From Candidatus Diapherotrites archaeon CG08_land_8_20_14_0_20_34_12 (GTDB taxonomy: Archaea > Iainarchaeota > Iainarchaeia > Iainarchaeales > 0-14-0-20-34-12): 19,374 nucleotides of DNA. Location: assembly GCA_002779065.1 (NCBI GenBank), contig PEXL01000029.1:1-19374 (forward strand). Reading direction: 5' to 3'. A program made the position numbers and the translations under genes. Numbering within the stretch: the first letter of the stretch is position 1; every line of letters begins with the position of its first letter. Of the stretch, positions 7,228 to 14,573 are shown in pieces. Below the pieces are notes generated by a model that made no database searches, was not told the origin of the DNA, and saw nothing but the letters and a program-made list of their open reading frames with translations.

Positions 7228-7236
7228 TATTTAAAG
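7228..7236 (+). promoter_or_regulatory. TATA-like box of the purLQ operon
   Basis: TATTTAAAG lies about 34 bases before the purL ATG at 7266. Transcription would start about 9 bases before the ATG, giving a very short leader; no Shine-Dalgarno is present. Confidence 0.45.
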
Positions 7237-7265
7237 CTATTCTAGTTCAATATATTTGCTTCTAT

Positions 7266-10193
7266 ATGGCCCACCGAATTGAAATTTCTTATACCAAAGA
7301 TCCCCGCATTAAGTTCAGAACCGCTAAATTAAATAACTTAGGATTTAAGGTTCAGAATATCAGACTTGTAGAGTGTTATGTCATTGATAAACAGTTTAGT
7401 ACTGGCGATTTAATGAAAATTGCCGAATCCCTCTCAAATCCAGTGATTCAGAAATATGCTATTGATGAAGCTACCTTGGAAAAATTTGACTTTGTGATTG
7501 AAATAGGTTTTTTACCTGGTGTAACAGATAATGTTGGAAATACCGCTAAACAAATAATCCAAGATTTGTTCAAAATAAAATTTTCAGAAAAAGAGGCTGT
7601 TTATTCTACACAATTATTTTTATTTGATGGAAAATTACCAAAACAAAAAATGGGTGAATTGGCTGAAATGCTTGCCAATCCACTAATACAGAGGATTAAG
7701 GTAAAGACAATAGATGAATATGGCAAAGATGGAATGAAAATTATTATTCCCGCAGTAAAATTAAATGAAACTCCTGTTGCTGATGAAGTTGATTTGAATA
7801 TAAGCAGGGAAGAATTGATAAAATTGGGAAAAGAAGGAATTTTAGATAAAAAAACCGGGCAAAGAAGAGGTCCGCTTGCCCTTGACTTGGAATATTTGAA
7901 TGCAATCAAAAATTATTTCAAGAAGAAAGGAAGAAATCCTACTGATATTGAATTAGAAGCTTTAGCCCAAACATGGAGCGAACACTGCAAGCACACAATC
8001 TTTGCCGCTTCCTTAGATGATAATGTTCCTGCTGGTTTGTATAAAACATATATTAAAGCAGCTACAAATAAAATAAGGAAACAAAAAGGCAGCAAGGATA
8101 TTTGTGTTTCTGTTTTTACAGATAATTCCGGGGCAATAAAATTTGATGAAAAATATCTTGTGACACACAAGGTTGAAACTCATAATTCCCCTTCAGCCCT
8201 TGACCCTTTTGGCGGAGCCATTACTGGGATTGTTGGCGTGAATAGGGATACTATCGGATTTGGTTTAGGGGCAAAACCGGCAATTAACTATTACGGATAT
8301 TGTTTTGCCGACCCTGAAACAAAACCAAAATTATACAGAAATAAGGGCAAGCAGAATCCAATAATTGCACCAAGGCAGATACTTGAGGGGGTAGTAAGAG
8401 GAGTAAATACTGGCGGGAATTGTTCCGGTATACCAACACCCCAAGGATGGTGCTATTTTGAATACAGATATTGTGGCAAACCTTTGGTATTTGTTGGAAC
8501 TGTCGGGGTAATGCCTATTCAATTAAATGGAAAAAAGCTTTATGAAAAAAATGCAAAACCAGGGGACAAAATTTTAGTTATTGGGGGCAGGGTTGGAAAA
8601 GATGGAATTCATGGTGCTACATTTTCATCTGAAGCGCTTGATTCTGAAAGCCCGGTAACAGCAGTACAAATTGGCGATCCGATTACGCAGAAAAAATTCA
8701 GCGATGCGATTGTAAAAGAATGCCGGGATTTAAGATTATATAACAGTATCACAGATAATGGTGCTGGCGGCATATCCTGCTCAGTTGCAGAAATGGCAAG
8801 GGAAAGCAATGGTTGTTTTGTTTCGCTTGATAAAGTTCCATTAAAATATCCTGGCATGTCCCCTTGGGAAATCTGGATTTCTGAAAGCCAGGAAAGAATG
8901 ACTCTTGCAGTCCCTCCACAAAATCTGGAAAAATTTATGGAGATAATGAAAAAGCATGATGTTGAAGCAACAGTAATTGGTGAATTTAATAACTCAGGGA
9001 AATGTGTTGTTCAGCATAAAGGAAAAACAATAATGGATATTGAATTAGACTTTTTACATGATGGTTTGCCGAAAAAACATTTGAAAACCAAATATGTGCA
9101 GCATAAACACCCTGAACCTAAAAAACCGTGCCCCAAAAACCTGGACAAGATATTTTTGAGCATGCTAAAAAGAAAGAATATCTGCTCAAAGGAATTTATT
9201 TCAACGCAGTATGACCATGCTGTACAGGGCGGGCAGATTTTAAGCCCTGTGCAGGGAGAAGGAAGGGTGCAGGGAATAAGTTCATTGACAAAAGTTGTGC
9301 TTAACTCAAAAAAAGCAGTAGGATTATCACAGGGGGCATATCCCACTTATTCAGATATTGATGCCTATTGGATGGCTGCAGCAGGAATTGATACTGCAAT
9401 CCGCGGTTTAATAGCTATTGGAGTTCCTTTGGATAAGATTGCTTTGCTGGATAATTTTTGCTGGTGTTCTTCAGATGATCCAGAAAGGTTAGGGCAGTTA
9501 AAAAGGGCTGCAAAAGCCTGCTATGATTTTGCAACAGCATTTGGCACTCCTTTTATTTCTGGAAAGGACAGCATGTTCAATGATTTTAAGGGATATGATG
9601 AAAAAAATAAGCAAATAACGATTTCTGTTCCCCCAACATTGCTAATTTCATCAATAGGAATACATCAGGATGTGAAAAAGGCAGTTTCAATGGATGTTAA
9701 ATTTGAAAATGACCTAGTGTATGTTATCGGAGATACTTTTGAAGAATTGGGCGGGAGTGAATATTTCTCATATTTAGGCGCGATTGGAAATAATGTTCCA
9801 AAACTAGATGGAAACAAGGCAAAAGAAATATATGAAAAAATGCAGAAAGCTATTGAAACTGAATTAATTAATGCAGCATATCCTGCCAATTATGGGGGTT
9901 TGGGAATAGCACTCGCAAAAATGGCTGTTGCAGGCAGATTAGGCATGGAACTAACTTTGCAAACAGGAAAAATAAGGCCTGATTATCATTTATTTTCAGA
10001 ATCGCAAGCGCGATTTGTTGTAACAATAAATCCGAAAAATAAAAAACTATTTGAGAAGATTATGGAAAAGGATGCAGCATTGCTTGGAATTGTAAAAGGC
10101 AACAAATTTATTATTAAAACAGGCAGGAAAATTGTTGATTTGAAGATTAAAGATATGGAAAAAGCATACAAAGAAACATTTTTAGGGTATTGA
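7266..10193 (+). CDS. purL: Phosphoribosylformylglycinamidine synthase PurL, long form with PurS-like N-terminus
   Basis: A 975-aa synthetase subunit of FGAM synthase, which converts FGAR, glutamine and ATP to FGAM in purine synthesis. Residues about 1-155 hold two PurS-like segments: the second has LPGVTDNVGNTAKQII and MLANPLIQRI, and the first ends similarly with SLSNPVIQKY. The synthetase core follows: WSEHCKH (237-243), HKVETHNSPSALDPFGGAIT (301-320), DNGAGGISCSVAEM, and near 655 a second-half element HAVQGGQILSPVQGEG. It is longer than stand-alone PurL (about 720-750 aa) and shorter than the fused PurL of enterobacteria (about 1290 aa), because the glutaminase is the separate purQ just downstream (1-base gap). 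No separate purS is seen in the window; the N-terminal domains probably replace it. Start at the ATG 7266. Confidence 0.95.
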   Translation: MAHRIEISYTKDPRIKFRTAKLNNLGFKVQNIRLVECYVIDKQFSTGDLMKIAESLSNPVIQKYAIDEATLEKFDFVIEIGFLPGVTDNVGNTAKQIIQDLFKIKFSEKEAVYSTQLFLFDGKLPKQKMGELAEMLANPLIQRIKVKTIDEYGKDGMKIIIPAVKLNETPVADEVDLNISREELIKLGKEGILDKKTGQRRGPLALDLEYLNAIKNYFKKKGRNPTDIELEALAQTWSEHCKHTIFAASLDDNVPAGLYKTYIKAATNKIRKQKGSKDICVSVFTDNSGAIKFDEKYLVTHKVETHNSPSALDPFGGAITGIVGVNRDTIGFGLGAKPAINYYGYCFADPETKPKLYRNKGKQNPIIAPRQILEGVVRGVNTGGNCSGIPTPQGWCYFEYRYCGKPLVFVGTVGVMPIQLNGKKLYEKNAKPGDKILVIGGRVGKDGIHGATFSSEALDSESPVTAVQIGDPITQKKFSDAIVKECRDLRLYNSITDNGAGGISCSVAEMARESNGCFVSLDKVPLKYPGMSPWEIWISESQERMTLAVPPQNLEKFMEIMKKHDVEATVIGEFNNSGKCVVQHKGKTIMDIELDFLHDGLPKKHLKTKYVQHKHPEPKKPCPKNLDKIFLSMLKRKNICSKEFISTQYDHAVQGGQILSPVQGEGRVQGISSLTKVVLNSKKAVGLSQGAYPTYSDIDAYWMAAAGIDTAIRGLIAIGVPLDKIALLDNFCWCSSDDPERLGQLKRAAKACYDFATAFGTPFISGKDSMFNDFKGYDEKNKQITISVPPTLLISSIGIHQDVKKAVSMDVKFENDLVYVIGDTFEELGGSEYFSYLGAIGNNVPKLDGNKAKEIYEKMQKAIETELINAAYPANYGGLGIALAKMAVAGRLGMELTLQTGKIRPDYHLFSESQARFVVTINPKNKKLFEKIMEKDAALLGIVKGNKFIIKTGRKIVDLKIKDMEKAYKETFLGY

Positions 10194-10194
10194 T

Positions 10195-10989
10195 ATGGAA
10201 AAAGCACTAATAATGAGCGGATATGGCCTAAATTCTGAGATGGAAACAAAGATAGCATTAGAAAGGGCTGGAATGAAAGCAGATATTGTGCATATCAATG
10301 ATTTAATAGCAGGAAAAAACAAAATGCTTGATTATCGCTTGCTTGTATTCCCTGGTGGATTTTCCTATGGGGATGATACTGGTTCAGGAAATGGTTATGC
10401 AAACAGGTTGAAGAATAATCTAATGCCTGATTTGAAGGAATTCTTGGACAAAGACAATCTTGTTTTTGGCATTTGCAACGGATTCCAGATTCTTGTAAAT
10501 TTGGGCATTTTGCCTGCATTCAATAAGGAATACAAAAGAGATGTAGCATTAATGAATAATGCCCGCGGGGTTTTAGAATGCAGATTTGTAACATTAAAAC
10601 CGCAAGCAAAGAATTTCTGGACTGCTGGAATTGAAAAAATTTATTGCCCTGTTGCACATGGTGAGGGTAACTTTTACTGCTCAAAAGAAACGCTTGAAAA
10701 ATTAAAGAAAAAGAAAATGATTGCTTTCAAATATGTAAAAGAAGATTTATCTCCAGCAAATGGCCTTTACCCCTACAATCCAAATGGCGCCCTAGATGAT
10801 ATTGCCGGAATTACATCAGAAAATGGCAAAGTATTGGGAATGATGCCACACCCAGAAAGGGCTATGGAATTTACAAACATATATGGCTGGCCTAAATTAA
10901 AGGAAAAATTAAAGAGAGAAGGGAAGAAATTGCCTGGTGAATCAATCAATATGAAAATTTTCAAGAATGCTGCGAATTATTTTAGGTAA
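10195..10989 (+). CDS. purQ: Phosphoribosylformylglycinamidine synthase glutaminase subunit PurQ
   Basis: A 264-aa class I glutamine amidotransferase that releases ammonia from glutamine for PurL. The triad is intact: Cys94 in GICNGFQIL, and His219 and Glu221 in MMPHPERAME. The oxyanion-side PGGFSYGDD motif is at 53-61. The length is closer to the PurQ-like domain of large PurL enzymes than to the small bacterial PurQ (about 225 aa), which matches the long PurL partner. One base separates the purL stop from this ATG, so translation is coupled and a stable 1:1 complex is likely. Confidence 0.95.
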   Translation: MEKALIMSGYGLNSEMETKIALERAGMKADIVHINDLIAGKNKMLDYRLLVFPGGFSYGDDTGSGNGYANRLKNNLMPDLKEFLDKDNLVFGICNGFQILVNLGILPAFNKEYKRDVALMNNARGVLECRFVTLKPQAKNFWTAGIEKIYCPVAHGEGNFYCSKETLEKLKKKKMIAFKYVKEDLSPANGLYPYNPNGALDDIAGITSENGKVLGMMPHPERAMEFTNIYGWPKLKEKLKREGKKLPGESINMKIFKNAANYFR

Positions 10990-11047
10990 AAAATGGTATT
11001 CATATGAAAAAAATATTTTTTGTGTTAAGTTAGTAAACTCGGAAAGA

Positions 11048-11314
11048 ATGCTCTGGGAAACACCCCCAACCAAAGAGTATATGTCATCAAATCAGATTAA
11101 ACAATCGGTCAGCATTTATGACTTCAGTAAGTTTGAAGCATTAGTAGCTTCTGCAAATTTAGAAAACATGCCCCCAGGCAATGTTCTACAGTACATACAA
11201 ACAAACTATCCAGATCAAGAACAAAAATTCTACGATTTTCGTTTTTACTACATTAACAATAAAGACTTCTTTAATTGGGATATAAATTCTAATGGATTTG
11301 TAAAATTGGAATAA
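11048..11314 (+). CDS. Small hypothetical protein
   Basis: I do not recognise this protein. From the ATG at 11048 it is 88 aa, starting MLWETPPTKEYMSSNQ; GGAAAG lies just before it. An ATG at 10967 in the same frame would overlap the end of purQ by 23 bases and adds a low-quality Lys/Tyr-rich stretch, so I prefer the internal start. The protein is soluble and rich in Asn, Phe and Tyr (FYDFRFYYINNKDFFNWD), with no cysteine in the preferred form and no signal peptide. An AT tract at about 11005-11020 could be its TATA region. It lies between purQ and the toxin-antitoxin pair, a typical spot for accessory genes. Confidence 0.45.
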   Translation: MLWETPPTKEYMSSNQIKQSVSIYDFSKFEALVASANLENMPPGNVLQYIQTNYPDQEQKFYDFRFYYINNKDFFNWDINSNGFVKLE

Positions 11315-11363
11315 TATCAGTAAACCTCAAAGCATAATCAACATTACTTTGCCTAAAAATAGG

Positions 11364-11402
11364 TTTATATACTGATGTATACAGAAGTATACTTAGTGAT
11401 AC
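11364..11402 (+). promoter_or_regulatory. Toxin-antitoxin promoter with four 10-bp-phased repeats
   Basis: TATAC occurs at 11368, 11378 and 11388, and GATAC at 11398, each exactly 10 bp from the last. GTATAC in the middle copies is itself palindromic. The array overlaps the TATA box TTTATATA (11364-11371) and the expected start of transcription, and ends four bases before the antitoxin ATG. One helical turn per repeat suits side-by-side binding of ribbon-helix-helix dimers, so it is a likely autorepression operator. Confidence 0.65.
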
Positions 11403-11405
11403 TAT

Positions 11406-11636
11406 ATGAATAGCCAGATAATAAGGTTGGATCAAAAAGTAAAAACTGAGCTAGATACTTTAAAAAATTCAGAAAGAGAAAGTTATTCTGAAGTCATCGA
11501 AAGATTAATAATAAACTCAAAGGATGAAGATATGCTCAGCGAAGAAGAGATAATACAAATAGAAAAATCCCTCAAAGACATAAAAGAGGGCAGGGTCCTT
11601 AAATTAAGTGATGCTGAGAAAAAGTGGGGAATCTGA
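11406..11636 (+). CDS. RelB/VapB-type antitoxin
   Basis: A 76-aa antitoxin. The N-terminal part (QIIRLDQKVKTELDTLKNSE, then YSEVIERLI) has the ribbon-helix-helix pattern: a short strand followed by two helices, used for dimerisation and DNA binding. The acidic C-terminal half ends DIKEGRVLKLSDAEKKWGI, like the toxin-wrapping tail of archaeal RelB/VapB antitoxins. GTGAT (11397-11401) may serve as a Shine-Dalgarno. The toxin gene follows directly. Expected roles are neutralising the toxin and repressing the shared promoter at 11364-11402. Confidence 0.85.
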   Translation: MNSQIIRLDQKVKTELDTLKNSERESYSEVIERLIINSKDEDMLSEEEIIQIEKSLKDIKEGRVLKLSDAEKKWGI

Positions 11637-11891
11637 TTGTTTGGGGTATTAACTACCAAAACGTTTGCAAGTGAACTCAAAAAATTGCAAAAACATGAAA
11701 TCAAGCGCATAAAAGAAAAAATTAATGATACTAAGGCAAATCCTTTCAGATTTTTTGAAAGATTATCTGGATTGGAACTCTACCGACTTAGGATTGGCAA
11801 ATTTAGAGTAATCGTCAGCATAAATTTTAGCTTGAAAACAATCACGCTTATTTCAGTAGGTCTAAGAAAAAAAGTTTATGATAATGTTTAA
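11637..11891 (+). CDS. RelE/ParE-family toxin
   Basis: An 84-aa toxin of the RelE/ParE fold. Recognisable parts are TKTFASELKKLQKHE (helix 1), NPFRFFERLSG and YRLRIGKFRVIVSINF, followed by ITLISVGLRKKVYDN. Arg57, Arg77 and Tyr81 fall close to the RelE catalytic Arg61/Arg81/Tyr87 set, which favours a ribosome-dependent mRNA endonuclease over a ParE gyrase poison. The start is TTG at 11637, touching the antitoxin stop TGA (11634-11636); both genes are in the same frame. GTGGGG inside the antitoxin's last codons is a good Shine-Dalgarno for this TTG. It is convergent with the DUF998 gene, two bases away. Confidence 0.88.
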   Translation: MFGVLTTKTFASELKKLQKHEIKRIKEKINDTKANPFRFFERLSGLELYRLRIGKFRVIVSINFSLKTITLISVGLRKKVYDNV

Positions 11892-11892
11892 C

Positions 11893-12450
11893 CTAGTTTC
11901 CTTTAGAAGTCATTAAATAAATTCCAAAAGCAAAAGCCCAGAGCAGGAAAGGATACACAATCAAGCGTTCCATCCCTCCAATTCCTAAACCAAAAGTATT
12001 TTCTGTTGCAAAAAGCAGGGTTGCAATCAGGGAAAGAATTCCTAATTGAACAGAAAATGAAGAGAAAGGCTTTGGGATAAATTTGCTTGAATAAATTGCT
12101 GAAAATGCCCCGCACAAAAAGGTTATTGCAGAAAAAACTGAATGCAAATAACCGGCATTTTCAGGGAATAATCCAACGCCAAAAGCACCAATGCCTGCAA
12201 GAGCAAGCAAAATCAGGAATACTGTACTTTTAAATTCCCTAAAAAGCAAAAATGAAATAATAAAAAGGCCTGCTCCGGTAACCATTATTGCGTTGTTGAA
12301 AATAAATGCTGTATTGCCAACACCCAAGTCACTGATGTAATTCTGGAATATATCATATTTAGGGTAAATTGATTCAGAATACCACATTGCCGAGACAAAA
12401 AGCAATACTCCAAAAATCAAAAGAATTCCTGAAATTTTTTTATTATCCAT
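11893..12450 (-). CDS. DUF998 family membrane protein
   Basis: A 185-aa membrane protein with about six hydrophobic segments and little outside them. The conserved DUF998 features are present: YDIFQNYISDLGVGNTAF after the first segment, GLFPEN in the middle, HSVFSAITFLCGA, and GMERLIVYPFLLW near the end. The family is common in archaea and its function is not established. The start is the ATG at 12450. The gene is convergent with the toxin gene and divergent from mscL. Confidence 0.85.
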   Translation of the reverse strand: MDNKKISGILLIFGVLLFVSAMWYSESIYPKYDIFQNYISDLGVGNTAFIFNNAIMVTGAGLFIISFLLFREFKSTVFLILLALAGIGAFGVGLFPENAGYLHSVFSAITFLCGAFSAIYSSKFIPKPFSSFSVQLGILSLIATLLFATENTFGLGIGGMERLIVYPFLLWAFAFGIYLMTSKGN

Positions 12451-12524
12451 AATTACATAAAAATAACTGCAAAAATGTTTTTATTAAGAACATGCGTAAT
12501 ATGTTAAGAAATGGAGGGGATTCC

Positions 12525-12830
12525 ATGACAATTATCTCAGAATTTAATGAATTTTTAATGGAGTATAAAGTTGTTGGTTTAGCTGTTGCATTTATTATGG
12601 GTGTGGCATGCACAACCTTAATTCAGTCATTAGTAAATAATATTATAATGCCAATAATAACCGCATTTATGCCTCCAGGCACATGGGAAACTACTACCTT
12701 AAACATTGGACCTGTAGCCATAAAATGGGGTGCTTTCTTAGGTGCATTAATTAACTTCATAATAATAGCATTTGCCGTATTTTTGATTGCGAGATTTGTT
12801 TTAAAGGAAGAAAAGGTTTTGAAAAAATAA
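12525..12830 (+). CDS. mscL: Large-conductance mechanosensitive channel MscL, short form
   Basis: A pressure-relief channel that opens under membrane tension during osmotic downshock. From the ATG at 12525 the protein is 101 aa: an N-terminal amphipathic helix (MTIISEFNEFLMEY), TM1 (VVGLAVAFIMGVACTTLIQSL, the pore-lining helix), VNNIIMP, a short periplasmic loop, TM2 (WGAFLGALINFIIIAFAVFLI) and a basic tail. It stops soon after TM2, so the cytoplasmic helical bundle of E. coli MscL (136 aa) is missing. GGAGG (12513-12517) lies seven bases before this ATG; an ATG at 12492 would add 11 residues but sits upstream of that Shine-Dalgarno. Confidence 0.92.
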   Translation: MTIISEFNEFLMEYKVVGLAVAFIMGVACTTLIQSLVNNIIMPIITAFMPPGTWETTTLNIGPVAIKWGAFLGALINFIIIAFAVFLIARFVLKEEKVLKK

Positions 12831-12847
12831 GGTAAAACAGAAATTAT

Positions 12848-13150
12848 TCATTTTGGATTTTTCAGGAGATTTATTACCTCAGCATTAGATGCAATAATCA
12901 GTGCTGTCTTTCCTTGGTCATTAACTATAGTTGCATCTGCACCATTTTCTAAAAGCAATTTGGTAAGTTCCATAGCAAGTTTTTCATTAGCTCTTTCAAC
13001 AGCATGTATCAATACTGTGTCGCAGTATTCATCCTTTGCATTTGGATTTGCACCAGTTTCCAATGCTTTTTTTACTCCGTCTAAATCACATTTATCAACT
13101 GCTTCAAGAAGTTGGTTATCTAATTTGCTAATTTTTACTTTTGCTCCCAT
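12848..13150 (-). CDS. Ankyrin-repeat protein, 100 aa
   Basis: A small soluble protein built of about three ankyrin repeats: DNQLLEAVDKCDLDGVKKAL with ETGANPNAKD, then DTVLIHAVERANEKLAMELT with KLLLENGADATIVND, then GKTALIIASNAEVINLL. Ankyrin stacks bind other proteins; the partner is unknown. GAGGTTGA lies before its ATG, inside the 4-base gap and the end of the upstream ankyrin gene, so it is the second gene of a two-gene operon. Its start aligns with the start of the upstream protein, which indicates gene duplication and not a broken single gene. Confidence 0.88.
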   Translation of the reverse strand: MGAKVKISKLDNQLLEAVDKCDLDGVKKALETGANPNAKDEYCDTVLIHAVERANEKLAMELTKLLLENGADATIVNDQGKTALIIASNAEVINLLKNPK

Positions 13151-13154
13151 AAAT

Positions 13155-13637
13155 TCAACCTCTTTTTTTCTGCTCTTCTTCCAGCAATTTTAAGACTTTA
13201 GCTTTCTTGTTCATTTTTGCCAAAATAAGTGCATTTTCTGGAATGGGTGAACCTTTTTCAAGAAGTGCCTTTACTACTTCAATATAACCATTGGAAGCTG
13301 CCGCAACTATCGGCAATTGATTAAGCGAATTCAAGCAGTTAACATCTGCATTTTTTTGCAAAAGTATTTTGACAATTTCAGGATGATTATTATTGCAGGC
13401 CCACATCAATGCTGTCTCGCCAAACATGTCTTTTGCATTTACCTCTGCGCCATTCTCCAACAAGAATTGGGCTATCTCTATATGACCGCTCCAGCTTGCA
13501 ATTATTAATGGTGTTTCACCTTTTGAAACAGAATTCTTTACATTTATATCAGCACCATTTTTCAATGCCTCTTTCACCTTTGCAATATCTCCTTTGTTAG
13601 CTGCCTCAATCAGTTTTTCATCAGATTCTGTTGCCAT
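13155..13637 (-). CDS. Ankyrin-repeat protein, 160 aa
   Basis: A soluble protein of about five ankyrin repeats: DEKLIEAANKGDIAKVKEAL with KNGADINVKN; GETPLIIASWSGHIEIAQFL with LENGAEVNAKD; GETALMWACNNNHPEIVKIL with LQKNADVNCLN; LPIVAAASNGYIEVVKALLE; and a C-terminal cap ending in EEEQKKRG. No signal peptide or membrane segment is seen, so it probably acts in the cytoplasm as a protein-binding scaffold. GGTGG precedes the ATG at 13637. A TATA-like ATTTAAAAAT (13691-13700 on the plus strand) lies about 58 bases upstream, giving a leader of some 30 bases. It is the first gene of the pair and a paralogue of the second. Confidence 0.9.
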   Translation of the reverse strand: MATESDEKLIEAANKGDIAKVKEALKNGADINVKNSVSKGETPLIIASWSGHIEIAQFLLENGAEVNAKDMFGETALMWACNNNHPEIVKILLQKNADVNCLNSLNQLPIVAAASNGYIEVVKALLEKGSPIPENALILAKMNKKAKVLKLLEEEQKKRG

Positions 13638-13690
13638 TTAACCACCTTCAAACAAAAGTTTGCAAAAACTACTAAAATAATGAATTAGGA

Positions 13691-13700
13691 ATTTAAAAAT
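13691..13700 (-). promoter_or_regulatory. TATA-like box of the ankyrin operon
   Basis: Reads ATTTTTAAAT on the minus strand, centred about 58 bases before the ATG at 13637. It is the best box in this gap; the gene also has a GGTGG Shine-Dalgarno, consistent with a leadered transcript. Confidence 0.4.
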
Positions 13701-13735
13701 GCATTGCACGCAAAGCATCACCAAGATAAGAAAAA

Positions 13736-13836
13736 TGCAGGGGGAGAGATTCGAACTCTCGTACCCACTAAGGGACCAGCCATTTGCTCCAAATAGAACC
13801 TCAAGCTGGCGAAATTAGCCACTATTCGACCCCTGC
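13736..13836 (-). tRNA. tRNA-Leu(GAG) with 17-nt intron
   Basis: A class II tRNA. The acceptor GCAGGGG pairs with CCCCTGC, followed by discriminator A. The D arm is GAA/TTC with GG in the loop, the anticodon stem CCAGC/GCTGG, the long variable arm CCC-TTAGT-GGG, and the T arm GAGAG-TTCGAAT-CTCTC. The anticodon loop holds 24 bases. Removing 17 bases (13782-13798 on the plus strand) after position 37 leaves TTGAGGG with anticodon GAG (plus-strand 13800-13802). Around the cuts there is a bulge-helix-bulge-like fold: three-base bulges GGT and ATG, a central TTG/CAA helix with an A-G mismatch as fourth pair, and an inner TC/GA pair. CCA is not encoded; TTTTT follows directly as a terminator. TAGTATATTA (13851-13860) is a likely TATA box. 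The rest of the 13638-13964 gap holds nothing else I can name. Confidence 0.93.
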
Positions 13837-13964
13837 AAGTTTAGCTTTTGTAATATACTAAAGGATCAATAATGCCTTTTAAAATCTTCCCTGCTCGTTC
13901 AAGAAGAAAAATAGTACACATATAAAACGCTATGCAAACAAGGTAGGCCAAACAAATGCCCCTG

Positions 13965-14573
13965 CTACTTAAAATTATTTGCATACGGCAAGTTAGCAGC
14001 AGTGATCTTAATCAGCCCAATATTATCCAATAACATTTCTGTTGAATTCCAATTGCCGGTTAAAAGCATTTTCTCAACATCTGCCGGAATATCAAATATT
14101 ATTTTCTTGCCCCTGAAAGCAATAGTTTTTTCTGGGATTGAAATATGAAATTCCGTGGAAGGATTATCTTCAATTAATTTCATAATTGATTCGATAACAA
14201 AAGAAGATAATTTTAGGGCAGGAATGCCTAAGGAAAGACAATTCGAGGCAAAGATTGTTGAAAATGATTCCCCGATTATTGCAACTATGCCAAATCTTTT
14301 AAGTGCATGTGCTGCATGTTCCCTCGAAGAACCGCATCCAAAATTGCTGTTTACTATTAAAATGGAACTGCCAGAAAACACAGGGTCATTAAATACGTGC
14401 TCCTTCGGGTTTCCAATACCATCAAACCGCTCATCGTAAAATAGGTATTTGCCCATGTTCTCAAAGGTTATTTCCTTTAGAAACCTTGCCGGAAGTATCC
14501 TGTCAGTATCTATGTTACTGCCGCGCAGTGGCATGCATCGGCCTTTTATTTCATCTATCTTAAAAGCATTCAT
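13965..14573 (-). CDS. leuD: 3-isopropylmalate dehydratase small subunit LeuD (bacterial type)
   Basis: A 202-aa small subunit of isopropylmalate isomerase, which with LeuC converts 2-isopropylmalate to 3-isopropylmalate in leucine synthesis. The conserved substrate-binding loop SNFGCGSSREHA is present, as is the N-terminal GRCMPLRGSNIDTDRILPAR. The length matches bacterial LeuD (about 200 aa); typical archaeal LeuD proteins are about 160-170 aa and lack the longer C-terminal part. The start ATG overlaps the leuC stop as ATGA, with GGTGG a few bases before. It is the last gene of the leuB-leuC-leuD order on this strand. The bacterial form in an archaeal setting suggests transfer. Confidence 0.94.
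   Translation of the reverse strand: MNAFKIDEIKGRCMPLRGSNIDTDRILPARFLKEITFENMGKYLFYDERFDGIGNPKEHVFNDPVFSGSSILIVNSNFGCGSSREHAAHALKRFGIVAIIGESFSTIFASNCLSLGIPALKLSSFVIESIMKLIEDNPSTEFHISIPEKTIAFRGKKIIFDIPADVEKMLLTGNWNSTEMLLDNIGLIKITAANLPYANNFK

Noticed and set aside
12848..13637. The two ankyrin genes as one gene broken by a frameshift
   Set aside because: The second begins with its own Shine-Dalgarno and an N-terminus that aligns with the start of the first, which indicates duplication.
13736..13836. tRNA-Leu as an integration site of a mobile element
   Set aside because: No second copy of the tRNA 3' end and no integrase are visible in the window.
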